A stretch of 64,000 bases of DNA, from assembly GCF_027533845.1 (NCBI RefSeq), contig NZ_JAPZVN010000011.1, positions 62,001-126,000 of the forward strand, given 5' to 3'. Shown piece by piece: positions 15,955-25,289 of this stretch. Source of the stretch: Streptomyces sp. RPT161. Lineage in GTDB: Bacteria; Actinomycetota; Actinomycetes; Streptomycetales; Streptomycetaceae. The position numbers and the translations under genes are program-made. Positions within the stretch are counted from its first letter, which is position 1. The number at the start of each line of letters is the position of its first letter. The notes beneath the pieces were generated by a model. The model was given only the letters and a program-made list of their open reading frames with translations. It was not told the DNA's origin and searched no databases.

Positions 15955-16539
15955 ATGCCGTACACGGGGAAGTCCACCGACCGCACGCCTTTGGAAAGGC
16001 ACCGGGAGCGCGAGCGCGAACGGGAGTTATGCCGCAGATGCCGGACCGTACTGGACGGGATCCGGCTGCCCAGGCCGTTCTCCGTGGCGGCGCTGTGCCG
16101 CCAACTGTCCGAGCGGCGCGGCCGTCCACTGCATCTGCACATGCTGCCCGCCGAGATGGCCACGGCCGGTGCCTGCGGACTGTGGCTGGCCACCGAGACC
16201 GACGACCACATCTTCTTCGAACGCCGCACCACACGCCCGCACCAGGACCACATCATCCTGCACGAGATAGCGCATCTGCTCTTCGACCACCACTCGGCGG
16301 GCGCGCGGGACGGCGGAGCGCTGGGCGGCCTGCTGCCCGACCTGGACCTGCGACTGGTACGTCGGCTGCTCGCCCGCACCAGCTACACCACCGACCAGGA
16401 GCGGGAGGCCGAGATGCTGGCCAGCCTCATCCGCACCGAGGCCGACCGGCTGGCCGCGCCCGCGGCCAGCGGAGTGCTCGGGGGGCTGGAGGCCGCGCTC
16501 GGTGTGGACGGCACCGGCGAGATCCCGGCAGCGGGTTGA
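15955..16539 (+). CDS. ImmA/IrrE-like metallopeptidase domain protein, copy 1
   Basis: 194 aa. The zinc motif HEIAHLLFDH (HExxH) is at about residue 102, after an N-terminal basic/acidic stretch (RHRERERERELCRRC). A conserved C-terminal LLARTSYTTDQEREAEMLAS carries the third acidic ligand region. The start ATG 15955 follows GGGAGAGG. It lies between the XRE regulator and a DUF6545 membrane protein gene. Annotation pipelines often call these toxin components, but the ImmA analogy (site-specific cleavage of the adjacent XRE protein) is the more direct inference. A paralogue lies at 20658-21158. Confidence 0.8.
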   Translation: MPYTGKSTDRTPLERHRERERERELCRRCRTVLDGIRLPRPFSVAALCRQLSERRGRPLHLHMLPAEMATAGACGLWLATETDDHIFFERRTTRPHQDHIILHEIAHLLFDHHSAGARDGGALGGLLPDLDLRLVRRLLARTSYTTDQEREAEMLASLIRTEADRLAAPAASGVLGGLEAALGVDGTGEIPAAG

Positions 16540-16547
16540 CGGCGCGC

Positions 16548-17771
16548 ATGTCAGCCGCCCTGACCCGGCTCACCGACGCCGGAACGCTGCTGGAGAACGT
16601 CGGCGTGGTCTGCATGGTGGCGGCCGTGCTGCTGCGCGCCCCGGCCGCCCTCCGGTCGCCGCCGCAGCGCGGCATCTGGCTGGCGGTGGCGGCCGCCGCC
16701 GCGGCCATGGCGCTCAACCGAGGCATCGTCTGCCGCTTCGTCAACCACGCCTTCGGCCAGCCGCACCTCACCGCGGCGGTGACCAGTCTGTGCGGGGTGC
16801 TGTCCTCCGCGGCGGTACTGGACTTCGTCATCGCGACCACCGGCAACCGCCAACGCAGAGCCGGAGGACGCCTCGCCGCCGCGGCGGTGATGGCCGCGAT
16901 GGTGCTGCTCGACCTCACGGCGCCGTGGAACGCCCAGCACACCGTGCTCGACGTGTCCTCCCCGCAACCCTCACTGGCCTACTGGCTGATCGTCATCGGT
17001 GCCCACCTCACCGCCAACGCCGCCTGCGTCCGGGTGTGCTGGCGCTACGGCCGCTACGGGCCCAACCGGGCGTTACGGATCGGACTGGCCCTCTTCGGGC
17101 TCGGCACCGCGTTCGCCGGGACGTACTGGCTGCTCTACCTGCTGTACATACCGCTGCGGGCGAACTGGATCCCGGCGCTGCTGCCGCTGCTGATGGGGCT
17201 GCACAGCCTGCTGCGCACGGCCGCCCTCACCCTGCCCCTGCTGGCCAACCTCCGGCGCACCGCCGCCGAGTTGCGCACCCTGCACCAACTGTGGCCGCTG
17301 TGGCGGGACCTGGTGGACGCGGTGCCGCAGGTGGCGCTGGCCGATCCACGGCCCCGACTGCTGGAGATGCTCCAGCCGCGCGGCGCTTGGAACTACCTGG
17401 TCTACCGCAAGGTGATGGAGATCCGCGACGCCATCCTCGTGCTGCGTGACTACGCACCGCCGGCGCCCGCCACGTCGCGAACCGCTGATCCGGTGGCCCT
17501 GGCCGCGCTGCTGCGGCAGGCCCGTGGCGCAAAGCTCGGCGGGCGTCCACCGCGTGCCTCGGCCGGCACCGTCGCCGAGATGGGCGGCCACGACCTGGCC
17601 ACCGAGACCCGGTTCCTGGTCGAGGTGGCACGCGCCTACGCCGCCACGGCCGCGAATGGCGCAGTTCCCCGGCCGCCGATTGGATCTTCTCCCCGCACTG
17701 CCTCCGGCGTACCGTCGCGACTGAACACCACCCCGCACGGACCCGACAACGAGGAGAATCATGGCTGTTGA
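16548..17771 (+). CDS. DUF6545/MAB_1171c-family membrane protein, copy 1
   Basis: 407 aa with about seven hydrophobic segments in the first 230 residues and a soluble C-terminal half containing LWPLWRDLVDAVPQVALADP and YRKVMEIRDAILVLRDY, the conserved block of the family. The function is unknown; the family is found next to ImmA/IrrE-like peptidases and XRE regulators in actinobacteria. The start ATG 16548 is 8 nt after the peptidase stop. The end overlaps the start of the PEP-mutase gene, so all four genes form one unit. A paralogue on the other strand is at 19399-20652. Confidence 0.8.
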   Translation: MSAALTRLTDAGTLLENVGVVCMVAAVLLRAPAALRSPPQRGIWLAVAAAAAAMALNRGIVCRFVNHAFGQPHLTAAVTSLCGVLSSAAVLDFVIATTGNRQRRAGGRLAAAAVMAAMVLLDLTAPWNAQHTVLDVSSPQPSLAYWLIVIGAHLTANAACVRVCWRYGRYGPNRALRIGLALFGLGTAFAGTYWLLYLLYIPLRANWIPALLPLLMGLHSLLRTAALTLPLLANLRRTAAELRTLHQLWPLWRDLVDAVPQVALADPRPRLLEMLQPRGAWNYLVYRKVMEIRDAILVLRDYAPPAPATSRTADPVALAALLRQARGAKLGGRPPRASAGTVAEMGGHDLATETRFLVEVARAYAATAANGAVPRPPIGSSPRTASGVPSRLNTTPHGPDNEENHGC

Positions 17772-18594
17772 CGCCCGCACCACGGAGAAGGCCCGGCGCT
17801 TCCGGGCGTTGACGCAGGAGTCGGTGCTGGTGCTGCCCAACGCCTGGGATGCCGGAAGCGCCGCGGTGATCGCCGCCGCGGGCGCCCGGGCGATCGCCAC
17901 CACCAGCGCCGGGATGGCCTGGTCGCTGGGGCGCGGCGACGGCCAGGCGATGAGCCGGGAGCAGATGGCCGAGGCCGCCGCCAGGATCGTGGCGGCCGTC
18001 GACCTGCCGGTGACCGTGGACGCCGAGGCGGGCTACGGCCCGACGGAGGAGGACGCCGCCGACACCGCCACGGCGGTGGTCGCGGCCGGTGCCATCGGCC
18101 TCAACCTGGAGGACTCCACGGCGGTGCGCGGACCGCTGTTCACCGTGGAGCGGCAGGCCGCCCGCATCCGTGCGGTCCGGGCGGCGGCGGCCGAGGCCGG
18201 ACTGCCCGAGCTGGTGGTCAACGCCCGTACGGATGTGTACCTTTCCCAGGTCGGTGAGGCCGAGGGGCGGCTGGGGGAGACGCTGGACCGGGCGGCCGCC
18301 TACGCGGAGGCGGGCGCCGACAGCCTCTTCGTGCCCGCCCTGCTCGACCTGGAGACGCTGGGCAAGCTGGCCGACGCCTCCCCGCTGCCGCTCAACGTGC
18401 TGGCCATGCCCGGCGGCCCCGGCGTCGCCGAGCTGACGCGGGCGGGGGTGCGCAGGATCAGCCTTGGCGCGGGGGTGGCCCGGGCCGCGTACTCGGCGGC
18501 CCGTGAGGCCGCTCTTGAGTTGCTGAACGAAGGGACGTACCAGGCGGTCGAGGGCGCGGTCGAGTCCTCCTACCTCAACGGCCTGTTCGGGTAG
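17761..18594 (+). CDS. Isocitrate lyase/PEP mutase family protein
   Basis: 277 aa. The barrel begins with VLVLPNAWDAGSAAVI and contains the metal-binding VTVDAEAGYG and the GLNLEDS strand typical of the ICL/PEPM superfamily (oxaloacetate decarboxylase / methylisocitrate lyase-like). The Cys loop of true isocitrate lyases is not obvious. The start overlaps the DUF6545 gene (GAGGAGAATC upstream of ATG). Its substrate and its link to the regulatory genes ahead of it are unknown. No phosphonate genes are nearby, so PEP mutase proper is unlikely. Confidence 0.85.
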   Translation: MAVDARTTEKARRFRALTQESVLVLPNAWDAGSAAVIAAAGARAIATTSAGMAWSLGRGDGQAMSREQMAEAAARIVAAVDLPVTVDAEAGYGPTEEDAADTATAVVAAGAIGLNLEDSTAVRGPLFTVERQAARIRAVRAAAAEAGLPELVVNARTDVYLSQVGEAEGRLGETLDRAAAYAEAGADSLFVPALLDLETLGKLADASPLPLNVLAMPGGPGVAELTRAGVRRISLGAGVARAAYSAAREAALELLNEGTYQAVEGAVESSYLNGLFG

Positions 18595-18604
18595 CAGCGG
18601 TTGG

Positions 18605-19402
18605 TCACGGCAGCCGGCGGCCCCATGCCGAGATCGTGAACTGCGGGATGTCGACGAAGGCCGGGTCATCGAGCAGTTCGAAGAACCCCTTCAGATCCGC
18701 CTCGGTGATCAGGCCGTCGGCGACCAGGGCCGGGCCCGCCTGGTTGATCAGCGGACGCCAACGGTCCTTGCCGAGCAGACCCATGCAGCCAAGGTTCCCG
18801 GTGAAGCCGACGTCCCGCAGTCCGTTGCGGGCGAGGACCGCGGGCAGGCCGCGCGCCCACGTCAGATCGGCGCCGTGCTCGCCGTACTTGCGCTCGTACG
18901 CCGCCATCAGCCGCTGGACCAGCGGGAACGGCGAGGTGTGCGCGGGGAGTTGGTAGGGGTCCTCGACCACCAGCCACCCGCCGGGCGCCAGCCAGCGCGT
19001 GGCCCGCGCGATGACCTCGTCGCGCTCCGGCAGATGGCAGAGCAGATAGCGGGCGTGGATCAGGTCGAAGCCGCCCGGCGGATACTCCTCGCGCAGTACG
19101 TCGGCCCGCCGGATCACGAGGTTGTCCGCCCGGTCGGCGTCGAGGTACCCGGTGTCGATGTCGACCGCGACCACCTGTCCGTCCGGGCAGCGCTCGGCCA
19201 GCCAGTAGGCGATGGAACCGGCGCCCGCGCCCAGTTCGAGGCAGCGCCAGGAGGGTGCGACCTCAAGGTCCTCGATGACCGCGACCGTCCGGGCGTCCAC
19301 GCTGCTTTGAATGGACTCCAGCCGGTTGCGTTCGTGGGGGGAGTTCCTGCCCAACATGCCGGTGCTGTAACGGTCGTTGGCGGCGGGATTGTCGGCGTTC
19401 AT
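18605..19402 (-). CDS. SAM-dependent methyltransferase (class I)
   Basis: 265 aa. Motif I is CLELGAGAGSIAYWLAERCP, followed by acidic VVAVDIDTGYLD, then FDLIHARYLLCHLPERD and the post-motif LAPGGWLVVEDP. It is a Rossmann-fold small-molecule or protein methyltransferase; the substrate is unknown. Its ATG overlaps the stop of the DUF6545 gene upstream (ATGA), so it is the third gene of the second peptidase/membrane-protein unit. Confidence 0.85.
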   Translation of the reverse strand: MNADNPAANDRYSTGMLGRNSPHERNRLESIQSSVDARTVAVIEDLEVAPSWRCLELGAGAGSIAYWLAERCPDGQVVAVDIDTGYLDADRADNLVIRRADVLREEYPPGGFDLIHARYLLCHLPERDEVIARATRWLAPGGWLVVEDPYQLPAHTSPFPLVQRLMAAYERKYGEHGADLTWARGLPAVLARNGLRDVGFTGNLGCMGLLGKDRWRPLINQAGPALVADGLITEADLKGFFELLDDPAFVDIPQFTISAWGRRLP

Positions 19403-20652
19403 GGCTCTCGCTGGATTCCTGACTGCGGCTGGGGTTCGGGCTGGAGGGTTTGCGTCATCTCCTCGCCGTATCCGTCCGGAACGGGCGTGGAGTACTCGGG
19501 ACGCGCGGAACCCAGCGGAAACGACGGCAGGATTCGGCGGGCCCGGTGCACTTCCAGGAGGAAGTCGATCTCGTCGCGCAGGTCGTGTCCCCGGAAACCC
19601 GCGGAGGCCGCGGGATTGGGCAGCGGCGGGGACCCGTTCGCCTTCGCCCGGCGCGCCTCCGCCAACCAGCAGGCGACGACGGCGGGTTCGATCCGGTTCT
19701 CCGGCAGATCGCGCGTGCGGACGTACTCGCGGGCGCGTTCCACGGTCTGCGGGGTCACATGGTCACGCAGGATCAAGATGGCGTCGCGGATCTCGATGAC
19801 CTCACGGTACAGCCGGAGGTACACCGACCGCGGTCCGCCGAGGGTCTCCCGGAACCTGCCGCGCGGAGAGTCCAGGGCGACGTGGGGCACGGCCCCGACG
19901 AGTTCCCGCCACAGCGGCCGCAGCCGCCACAGCGCGAGCGCGTTGCGGCCCAGCCGGTGGGCGGCGAGCAGCAGCGGAAGCGCGGTCCCGGCGGTCATCA
20001 GCCACGCGGTGACGCCGATGTTGAGCGGGAACAGCGCACCCAGCCAGGCCGGACGGGCGAGCAGGAACGCCAGTACCACGGTCCAGAAGACCGAGGACGA
20101 GATGAAACCACCGGCGAGCAGCACCAGCCCGACGCGGAAGGCCCGGTCCCGCTTCGCCTGGCGGCTGTAGCGCACGCACATCACCGCGCAGGGAATGGTT
20201 CCGGTCAGATGCGCGGCGACCAGGATCCACCAGAACAGGCTGTACCACGGCACGTACTCCGAGGTGACACAGCCCGAGTTGGGCGCGATGGTGGCGTTGA
20301 GCGCCACCAGGGCGACGGTGGTGACGGCCATCGCGCTGTACACCAGCCAGGGGCGGCGGCGGGACATGGCGGCCAGCACGAAGTCGAGGATGAGCGCGGA
20401 GCTGAAGACACCCCAGACGTTCATGAACAGCCCGCAGCTCTGGGCGAACACGAAGGTCCGGTTGAGCGCCGCGGTGACCGGGTCCAGATAGACGGTGATC
20501 GACCCGGCCAGACCCGCCACGGCGAGCAGCAGCATCCGCTGCTGGTGCGAGCGGCGGGCCGTCGGCACCCGCAGGAACACCGCCAACCACAGGGCCAGTG
20601 CGCCGGAAAGCTCAACGGCGGAACCCATGTTGTACACCGAGGCGTCGTCCAT
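19399..20652 (-). CDS. DUF6545/MAB_1171c-family membrane protein, copy 2
   Basis: 417 aa with about seven hydrophobic segments, then a soluble half with LRPLWRELVGAVPHVALDSP and LYREVIEIRDAILILRDHV. These are the same conserved blocks as the copy at 16548-17771, so they are clear paralogues. The gene starts 6 nt after its own ImmA/IrrE-like peptidase gene and is coupled to a methyltransferase gene at its end. Function unknown. Confidence 0.8.
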   Translation of the reverse strand: MDDASVYNMGSAVELSGALALWLAVFLRVPTARRSHQQRMLLLAVAGLAGSITVYLDPVTAALNRTFVFAQSCGLFMNVWGVFSSALILDFVLAAMSRRRPWLVYSAMAVTTVALVALNATIAPNSGCVTSEYVPWYSLFWWILVAAHLTGTIPCAVMCVRYSRQAKRDRAFRVGLVLLAGGFISSSVFWTVVLAFLLARPAWLGALFPLNIGVTAWLMTAGTALPLLLAAHRLGRNALALWRLRPLWRELVGAVPHVALDSPRGRFRETLGGPRSVYLRLYREVIEIRDAILILRDHVTPQTVERAREYVRTRDLPENRIEPAVVACWLAEARRAKANGSPPLPNPAASAGFRGHDLRDEIDFLLEVHRARRILPSFPLGSARPEYSTPVPDGYGEEMTQTLQPEPQPQSGIQREP

Positions 20653-20657
20653 GACTC

Positions 20658-21158
20658 CTACTCGCGTATTCCGAGGGATACTTCGAGCTTGCCGCGCACC
20701 CCGGTGGACGGCAGCGGCGCGAGCGTTCCGGCTTTGGCCCGGATCAGGCTCGCCACGAGTTCCGCCTCCTGCTCCTGCTCCGTGGTGTAACTGGTGCGGG
20801 CCAGTATGCGGCTGATCGCCTCGGGGCTGAGGTTCGGCAGCAGCGCGGACAGCGCACCGGGATCCTCCCGGCCGCCGTTGTCATGGTGCATCAGGATGTG
20901 GCCGATTTCGTGGAGGGCGATGTGATCCCGGTGGAACCGGGTCGTCTTCTCCTCGACGTAGATCTCGTCGGCCGTGTCGGTGGAGATCACCAGTCCGCAC
21001 GCATGGGCTCCGAAGCCAGTGGGCAGGCTGCGCAGCCGGATGGCACGGCCGCGCTGTAAGGAGAGGTCGTGGATGAGGCTCTCCACGGAGAACGGTCGGG
21101 GGAGGGCGAGCGTACTGACCAACGCCTGGCACTTCTTCCTGACGCGCCGTGTGGTCAT
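20658..21158 (-). CDS. ImmA/IrrE-like metallopeptidase domain protein, copy 2
   Basis: 166 aa. Zinc motif HEIGHILMHH, with flanking LPRPFSVESLIHDLS and ILARTSYTTEQEQEAELVAS closely matching copy 1 (LPRPFSVAALCRQLS, LLARTSYTTDQEREAEMLAS). The start is ATG 21158 with GGAGGGG upstream; a start at 21194 is possible. Unlike copy 1, no XRE gene precedes it within the 230-bp upstream gap, so a partner regulator would have to act in trans, perhaps the one at 15410. Confidence 0.8.
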   Translation of the reverse strand: MTTRRVRKKCQALVSTLALPRPFSVESLIHDLSLQRGRAIRLRSLPTGFGAHACGLVISTDTADEIYVEEKTTRFHRDHIALHEIGHILMHHDNGGREDPGALSALLPNLSPEAISRILARTSYTTEQEQEAELVASLIRAKAGTLAPLPSTGVRGKLEVSLGIRE

Positions 21159-21387
21159 GGTGCGACTATCCCCTCCAATCACCCTTTCGCCCACGGTCGG
21201 TCCGGGCCGTGGGGCACCCTCCTCTAGCCAATCAACGTCGTACGGAGGTCGTCAACAACGCTTGTCGTCGACATGCGGTCGGGCGGCGAAGCGGAACGGC
21301 GGCGCGGCGCTGTCCGAAATCCAGTGGACAGCGCGCGCCCTGATGCCCGTTCCGGTGCGGTCGATCGGTGAGTCAGGGGACGGCGGC

Positions 21388-22176
21388 CTAGGCGTGCCGT
21401 GCCGCGACCGCGAAGAGGCGGCGGAACGGGAAGACCGTGCCGTGCGGCCCGGCGGGGTAGGCCTCGCGCAGCAGCGCGCCGTACTCGGCGAGGAAGGCGG
21501 CCTGGTCGCCCGGGTCGGTGAGCTTGCTGAGTACGGGACGCAGCGCGGTGCCCTTGGTCCAGTCGAGGACCGGGTCGGGGCCGGTCAGCACCGTGTAGTA
21601 GGTGGTCTCCCACACATCAGCGGCGCAGCCCTCGGCCAGCAGGACCTCCAGGTATTCGGCCGGGTCGTGGACACCGGCGCGCTTGGGGTCCAGATCCAGT
21701 CTCGCGCTCCACCGCGGGCCGCTGATCAGCTCGCGGAGCAGGGTGTGGCTGGGGGCGTCGAAGTTGCCGGGGGCCTGGAAGGCGAGTACTCCGCCGGGAC
21801 GCAGCGCCCGCGCCCAGCGGGGGAGCAGCTTGAGGTGGCCGGGCAGCCACTGGATCAGCGCGTTGCTGACGATCAGGTCGGGGCGGGCGGGGGCCGGATC
21901 GTACGCGGCGGCGTCGGCGAGCACGTACTGGGCGGTCGGTTCGCCGGTGGTGCGGGCGGTCTGCAGCATCTCGGCGGAGTTGTCGACGCCGGTGATGGTG
22001 GCCTGCGGCCAGTGCTCGCGCACCACGGCGGTGGAGTTGCCGGGGCCGCAGCCGAGGTCCAGGACGACGGGTTGGAAGGGCAGTTCAGGCACCCGGGCCA
22101 GCAGTTCGTGTAGCGGCCTGGTGCGCTCCTCCGCGAAGCGCAGGTACTGCTGCGGGTCCCAGTGGGGCGTGGGCAT
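21388..22176 (-). CDS. tam: Trans-aconitate 2-methyltransferase
   Basis: 262 aa. MPTPHWDPQQYLRFAEERTR at the N-terminus and VLDLGCGPGNSTAVVREHWP (SAM motif I), then SNALIQWLPGHLKLLPRW, are characteristic of Tam, which methylates trans-aconitate to limit its inhibition of aconitase. The start is ATG 22176 with GAGG 5 nt upstream; an ATG at 22206 is in frame but lacks a good site. It stands alone, with no operon partner. Confidence 0.9.
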   Translation of the reverse strand: MPTPHWDPQQYLRFAEERTRPLHELLARVPELPFQPVVLDLGCGPGNSTAVVREHWPQATITGVDNSAEMLQTARTTGEPTAQYVLADAAAYDPAPARPDLIVSNALIQWLPGHLKLLPRWARALRPGGVLAFQAPGNFDAPSHTLLRELISGPRWSARLDLDPKRAGVHDPAEYLEVLLAEGCAADVWETTYYTVLTGPDPVLDWTKGTALRPVLSKLTDPGDQAAFLAEYGALLREAYPAGPHGTVFPFRRLFAVAARHA

Positions 22177-22401
22177 GGGCACCTCGGCTAAGTGTCTTGG
22201 CGTCAAGGTATCTCCTGTAAAGCCTCCTCGGGATTTCTCTCGAAGTCAAGATACTCGATATCGTGATACCTGACCAAGGGGTGTGTGATCGCCCCGCCCA
22301 GGAGACCATGGAATCCGAAGGCCAGAGATGGACGCGGAAGAAGGCCGTGGGTTGAAGACGGGGGACGGCCCGGATATATGCGGGCGGAGGGAGTGCCTGC
22401 G

Positions 22402-24504
22402 ATGAGCGCAGTCGGCGGGCGGCCGGGGGACGCGGGCCGAGTGGACACGGGGTCGTCGCACCCGAGCGGGCTGATGGACCTGCTCGGCGTCGCGGCGGTG
22501 CTGCTGGACGCCGAAGGCCGCATCGTCCTGTGGAGCCCGCAGGCGCAGGCGCTGTTCGGATACACCGCGCAGGAGGCGCTCGGGCAGTACGCGGCCCCGC
22601 TGCTCGTCCACCAACAGCACCAGGACCTGGTGATCAAGCTGTTCGCCGACGTCATGGAGACCGGCGAGAGCTGGGCCGGAGCCTTTCCGGTACGGCACAG
22701 CGACGGCAGCACCCGCCTGTTGGAGTTCCGCAACATGCGGCTGCTGGACGACCTCGGCGACTTCTACGCCCTCGGGCTGGCCACCGACTCGCCGACGCTG
22801 CGCCAGGTGGAACGGGACGTCGCGCTGTCCACCCGGCTGGTCGCCCAGTCACCGATCGGGCTGGCGATCCTCGACACCGATCTGCGGTACGTGGCCGTAA
22901 ACCCGGCACTGGAGCGGATACACGACCTTCCCGAGAAGGACCACCTCGGTCGGCACTACCGCGAGATCCTGCCCGCCGAGCAGTTCGATGTTCCCGAGGC
23001 CGCGATGCGGCAGGTGCTGGAAACCGGAATTCCCAGCATCGACCAGTACACCGTGGTCGCCCGCCCCCGGCCCGACTCGGGGCAGGACCACGCGTGGTCG
23101 CTCTCCTTCTACCGGCTGGAAGACCACCATGGACGCGTACTGGGCGTGGTCGACTCGGTGGTGGACGTCACCGACCGGCACCGGGCGGCCGCCGAGGCCG
23201 CCCAGGCCCGGCGCCGCCTGGCACTGATAGCCGACGGAACCGCCCGCATCGGCACCACCCTGGAAGTCGAACGCACCGCCCACGAGCTGGCCGAAGTGAC
23301 CGTTCCGGAACTCGCCGACGTGGCCGCCGTCGATGTGCTCGACTCCGTACTGGACGAGCGCCGCCCGCCCAGCCGCGACGGAAAGGTGCGCTTCCGCGCC
23401 CTGGCGGTGCAGGCCGCACACCCCAGTGAGGCCGCCCAGGCCGCCGACCCACCCGGCCGCATCGCCGCCTACGCCGCCGACCGCCTGGCCACCCAGTGCG
23501 TACGCACCGGCCGACCGATCCTGGTCTCCCACGCGGACGACGGCGACCTGGCGCGCATCGCCCGCGACGGGCAGGCCGCCACGCTCCTGTCGCGCGCCGG
23601 AGTCCACTCCTACATGGCGGTTCCACTCACCGCCCGCGGCAAGGTCCTCGGCTTCCTCGGGCTGACCCGCACCCGCAACCCCCTGGCGTTCGACGAGGAC
23701 GATCTCGCACTCGCCGGAGAGCTGGCCTCCCGGGCCGCCGTGTGCATCGACAACGCCCGCGCGCACCAGAGCGTGCGCATCACCGCCGAAACGTTGCAGC
23801 GCAGCCTGCTTCCGGAACTCCCACCGCACCATCCCGGTCTGGAGGTCGCCTCCCGCTACCGTCCCGCCCAGTCCACCAACGCCGTCGGCGGTGACTGGTA
23901 CGACGTCGTCCCACTCGACGGCGACCGGACCGCACTCGTGGTGGGAGACGTCATGGGCAGCGGCATCGACGCCGCCACCACCATGGGGCGGCTGCGCACC
24001 GCCACCTCCACCCTCGCCGACCTCGGCCTCGACCCGGCCGAAGTGCTACGCCACCTCGACAAGATCACCCGGCGTCTCGAACACTACATCGCCACCTGCG
24101 TCTACGCCGTCTACGACCCCTTGCGTGCCGAGTGCCGCATCGCGACCGCCGGTCACCTGCCGCCCGTCCTGGTACGCCGCGGAGAGCACCCGCGGCTGCT
24201 CGACCTGCCGACCGGCACCCCGCTGGGAGTCGGCGGCGTGCCCTTCCAGACCACCACCTTCGACATCGTCGCAGGGGACCAACTCGTCCTGTACACCGAC
24301 GGGTTGGTGGAAACCCGGCACGACCCCATCGATCAACGCCTCGACGCCCTGCGCCACTTGCTGGACGCGGCGGACCGTCCCCTGGAGGAGACCTGCGACC
24401 GGCTCCTCCACGCACTGCGCTCTCCCGACGACCCCGACGACGTCGCCCTGCTCATCGCCCGCACACAGCCGTACACACCCGACGCCGTGAAGGCCAGGTT
24501 CTGA
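22402..24504 (+). CDS. PAS-GAF-PP2C (SpoIIE-type) serine phosphatase
   Basis: 700 aa. Order: PAS 1 (about 20-130, GVAAVLLDAEGRIVLWSPQA), PAS 2 (about 150-270, IGLAILDTDLRYVAVNPALE), GAF (about 290-450, SYMAVPLTARGKVLGFLGL), then a PP2C/SpoIIE domain (about 470-690) with GGDWYDVVPLDGDRTALVVG and GHLPPVLVRRG. Such proteins dephosphorylate anti-sigma-factor antagonists in response to a small-molecule or redox signal. The start ATG 22402 has GGAGGGAG 8 nt upstream. No anti-sigma/antagonist pair is adjacent, so its partner is elsewhere. Confidence 0.9.
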   Translation: MSAVGGRPGDAGRVDTGSSHPSGLMDLLGVAAVLLDAEGRIVLWSPQAQALFGYTAQEALGQYAAPLLVHQQHQDLVIKLFADVMETGESWAGAFPVRHSDGSTRLLEFRNMRLLDDLGDFYALGLATDSPTLRQVERDVALSTRLVAQSPIGLAILDTDLRYVAVNPALERIHDLPEKDHLGRHYREILPAEQFDVPEAAMRQVLETGIPSIDQYTVVARPRPDSGQDHAWSLSFYRLEDHHGRVLGVVDSVVDVTDRHRAAAEAAQARRRLALIADGTARIGTTLEVERTAHELAEVTVPELADVAAVDVLDSVLDERRPPSRDGKVRFRALAVQAAHPSEAAQAADPPGRIAAYAADRLATQCVRTGRPILVSHADDGDLARIARDGQAATLLSRAGVHSYMAVPLTARGKVLGFLGLTRTRNPLAFDEDDLALAGELASRAAVCIDNARAHQSVRITAETLQRSLLPELPPHHPGLEVASRYRPAQSTNAVGGDWYDVVPLDGDRTALVVGDVMGSGIDAATTMGRLRTATSTLADLGLDPAEVLRHLDKITRRLEHYIATCVYAVYDPLRAECRIATAGHLPPVLVRRGEHPRLLDLPTGTPLGVGGVPFQTTTFDIVAGDQLVLYTDGLVETRHDPIDQRLDALRHLLDAADRPLEETCDRLLHALRSPDDPDDVALLIARTQPYTPDAVKARF

Positions 24505-24713
24505 CATCGGCCGTGTCCGGAGCCGTCACAAGACGAACGCCAGCTGTTCGCCGCCCACTTGCCGAACCATTCACACGACCCCCGGGCCGACAGCGCGCAG
24601 AACGTGCCGATTCCCGCCGCACACGCGGCGCGGCGGGGCCTCGTCCATGCCCACTGACACCTTTCGAAAGGGCACTTCGGGTCGCTTCGCTGGAACAGCC
24701 GTGTCCCGGGGGA

Positions 24714-25289
24714 TCAGCTGTGCTGCGCCCCGCGCGCCAGCAGCAGTAGCGCGTCGACGAGTTCCTCCGCGGGCGATCCCGTGGCCAGACTGCGCAGTTG
24801 CAGCCCGAAGACCAGGGCGACGGTACTGCTCGCCAACCGTTCGGCGTCGGGCACGCCGAGGCCGGTCAGGATCCGGGTGGCCAACCGGTCGTACGCGGCG
24901 AAGCACTGCGCAGCCGCGGCGCGCAGCCGCTCGTCGCGCCCTGCCTGGACGTAGAGCTCGAATGGTGCGATGTGCCTGCTGTCGAACTCCGTGCCCCGCG
25001 CCACCTGGCCGACCGCCGCGGCGGCCCTATCGAGGTCCATCACGTCGGTCTGGCACTGGTCGGCGAGTTCGGTGAAGCGCCGGGTCTCCTCCGCGACGAA
25101 GTGCAGCAGGCTCTCGCGCAGCAACTCGTGCTGGGTGGCGAAGTGGTAGGTGACCGAACCGAGGGAAACCCCCGCCTCCTTGGCGATGCGGCGGTTGGTG
25201 ACCCCGGCGACGCCGTCCTCACCGATGATGCGCAGGACCGCATCGATGATGGACTGCCGGGTTCCGGGGGGCTTGGACATGGCGATCAT
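24714..25289 (-). CDS. TetR-family repressor
   Basis: 191 aa. The N-terminal helix-turn-helix VTNRRIAKEAGVSLGSVTYH and FATQHELLRESL are typical of TetR. The start ATG 25289 overlaps the amidase stop (ATGA), so the two genes are co-translated. A perfect 16-bp palindrome between the amidase and the divergent SDR gene is the likely operator, giving joint control of its own operon and of the SDR. Confidence 0.88.
   Translation of the reverse strand: MIAMSKPPGTRQSIIDAVLRIIGEDGVAGVTNRRIAKEAGVSLGSVTYHFATQHELLRESLLHFVAEETRRFTELADQCQTDVMDLDRAAAAVGQVARGTEFDSRHIAPFELYVQAGRDERLRAAAAQCFAAYDRLATRILTGLGVPDAERLASSTVALVFGLQLRSLATGSPAEELVDALLLLARGAQHS

Noticed and set aside
24660-24671. 12-bp palindrome CCTTTCGAAAGG
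   Set aside because: Short, in a convergent intergenic gap with no promoter nearby; such palindromes occur by chance.
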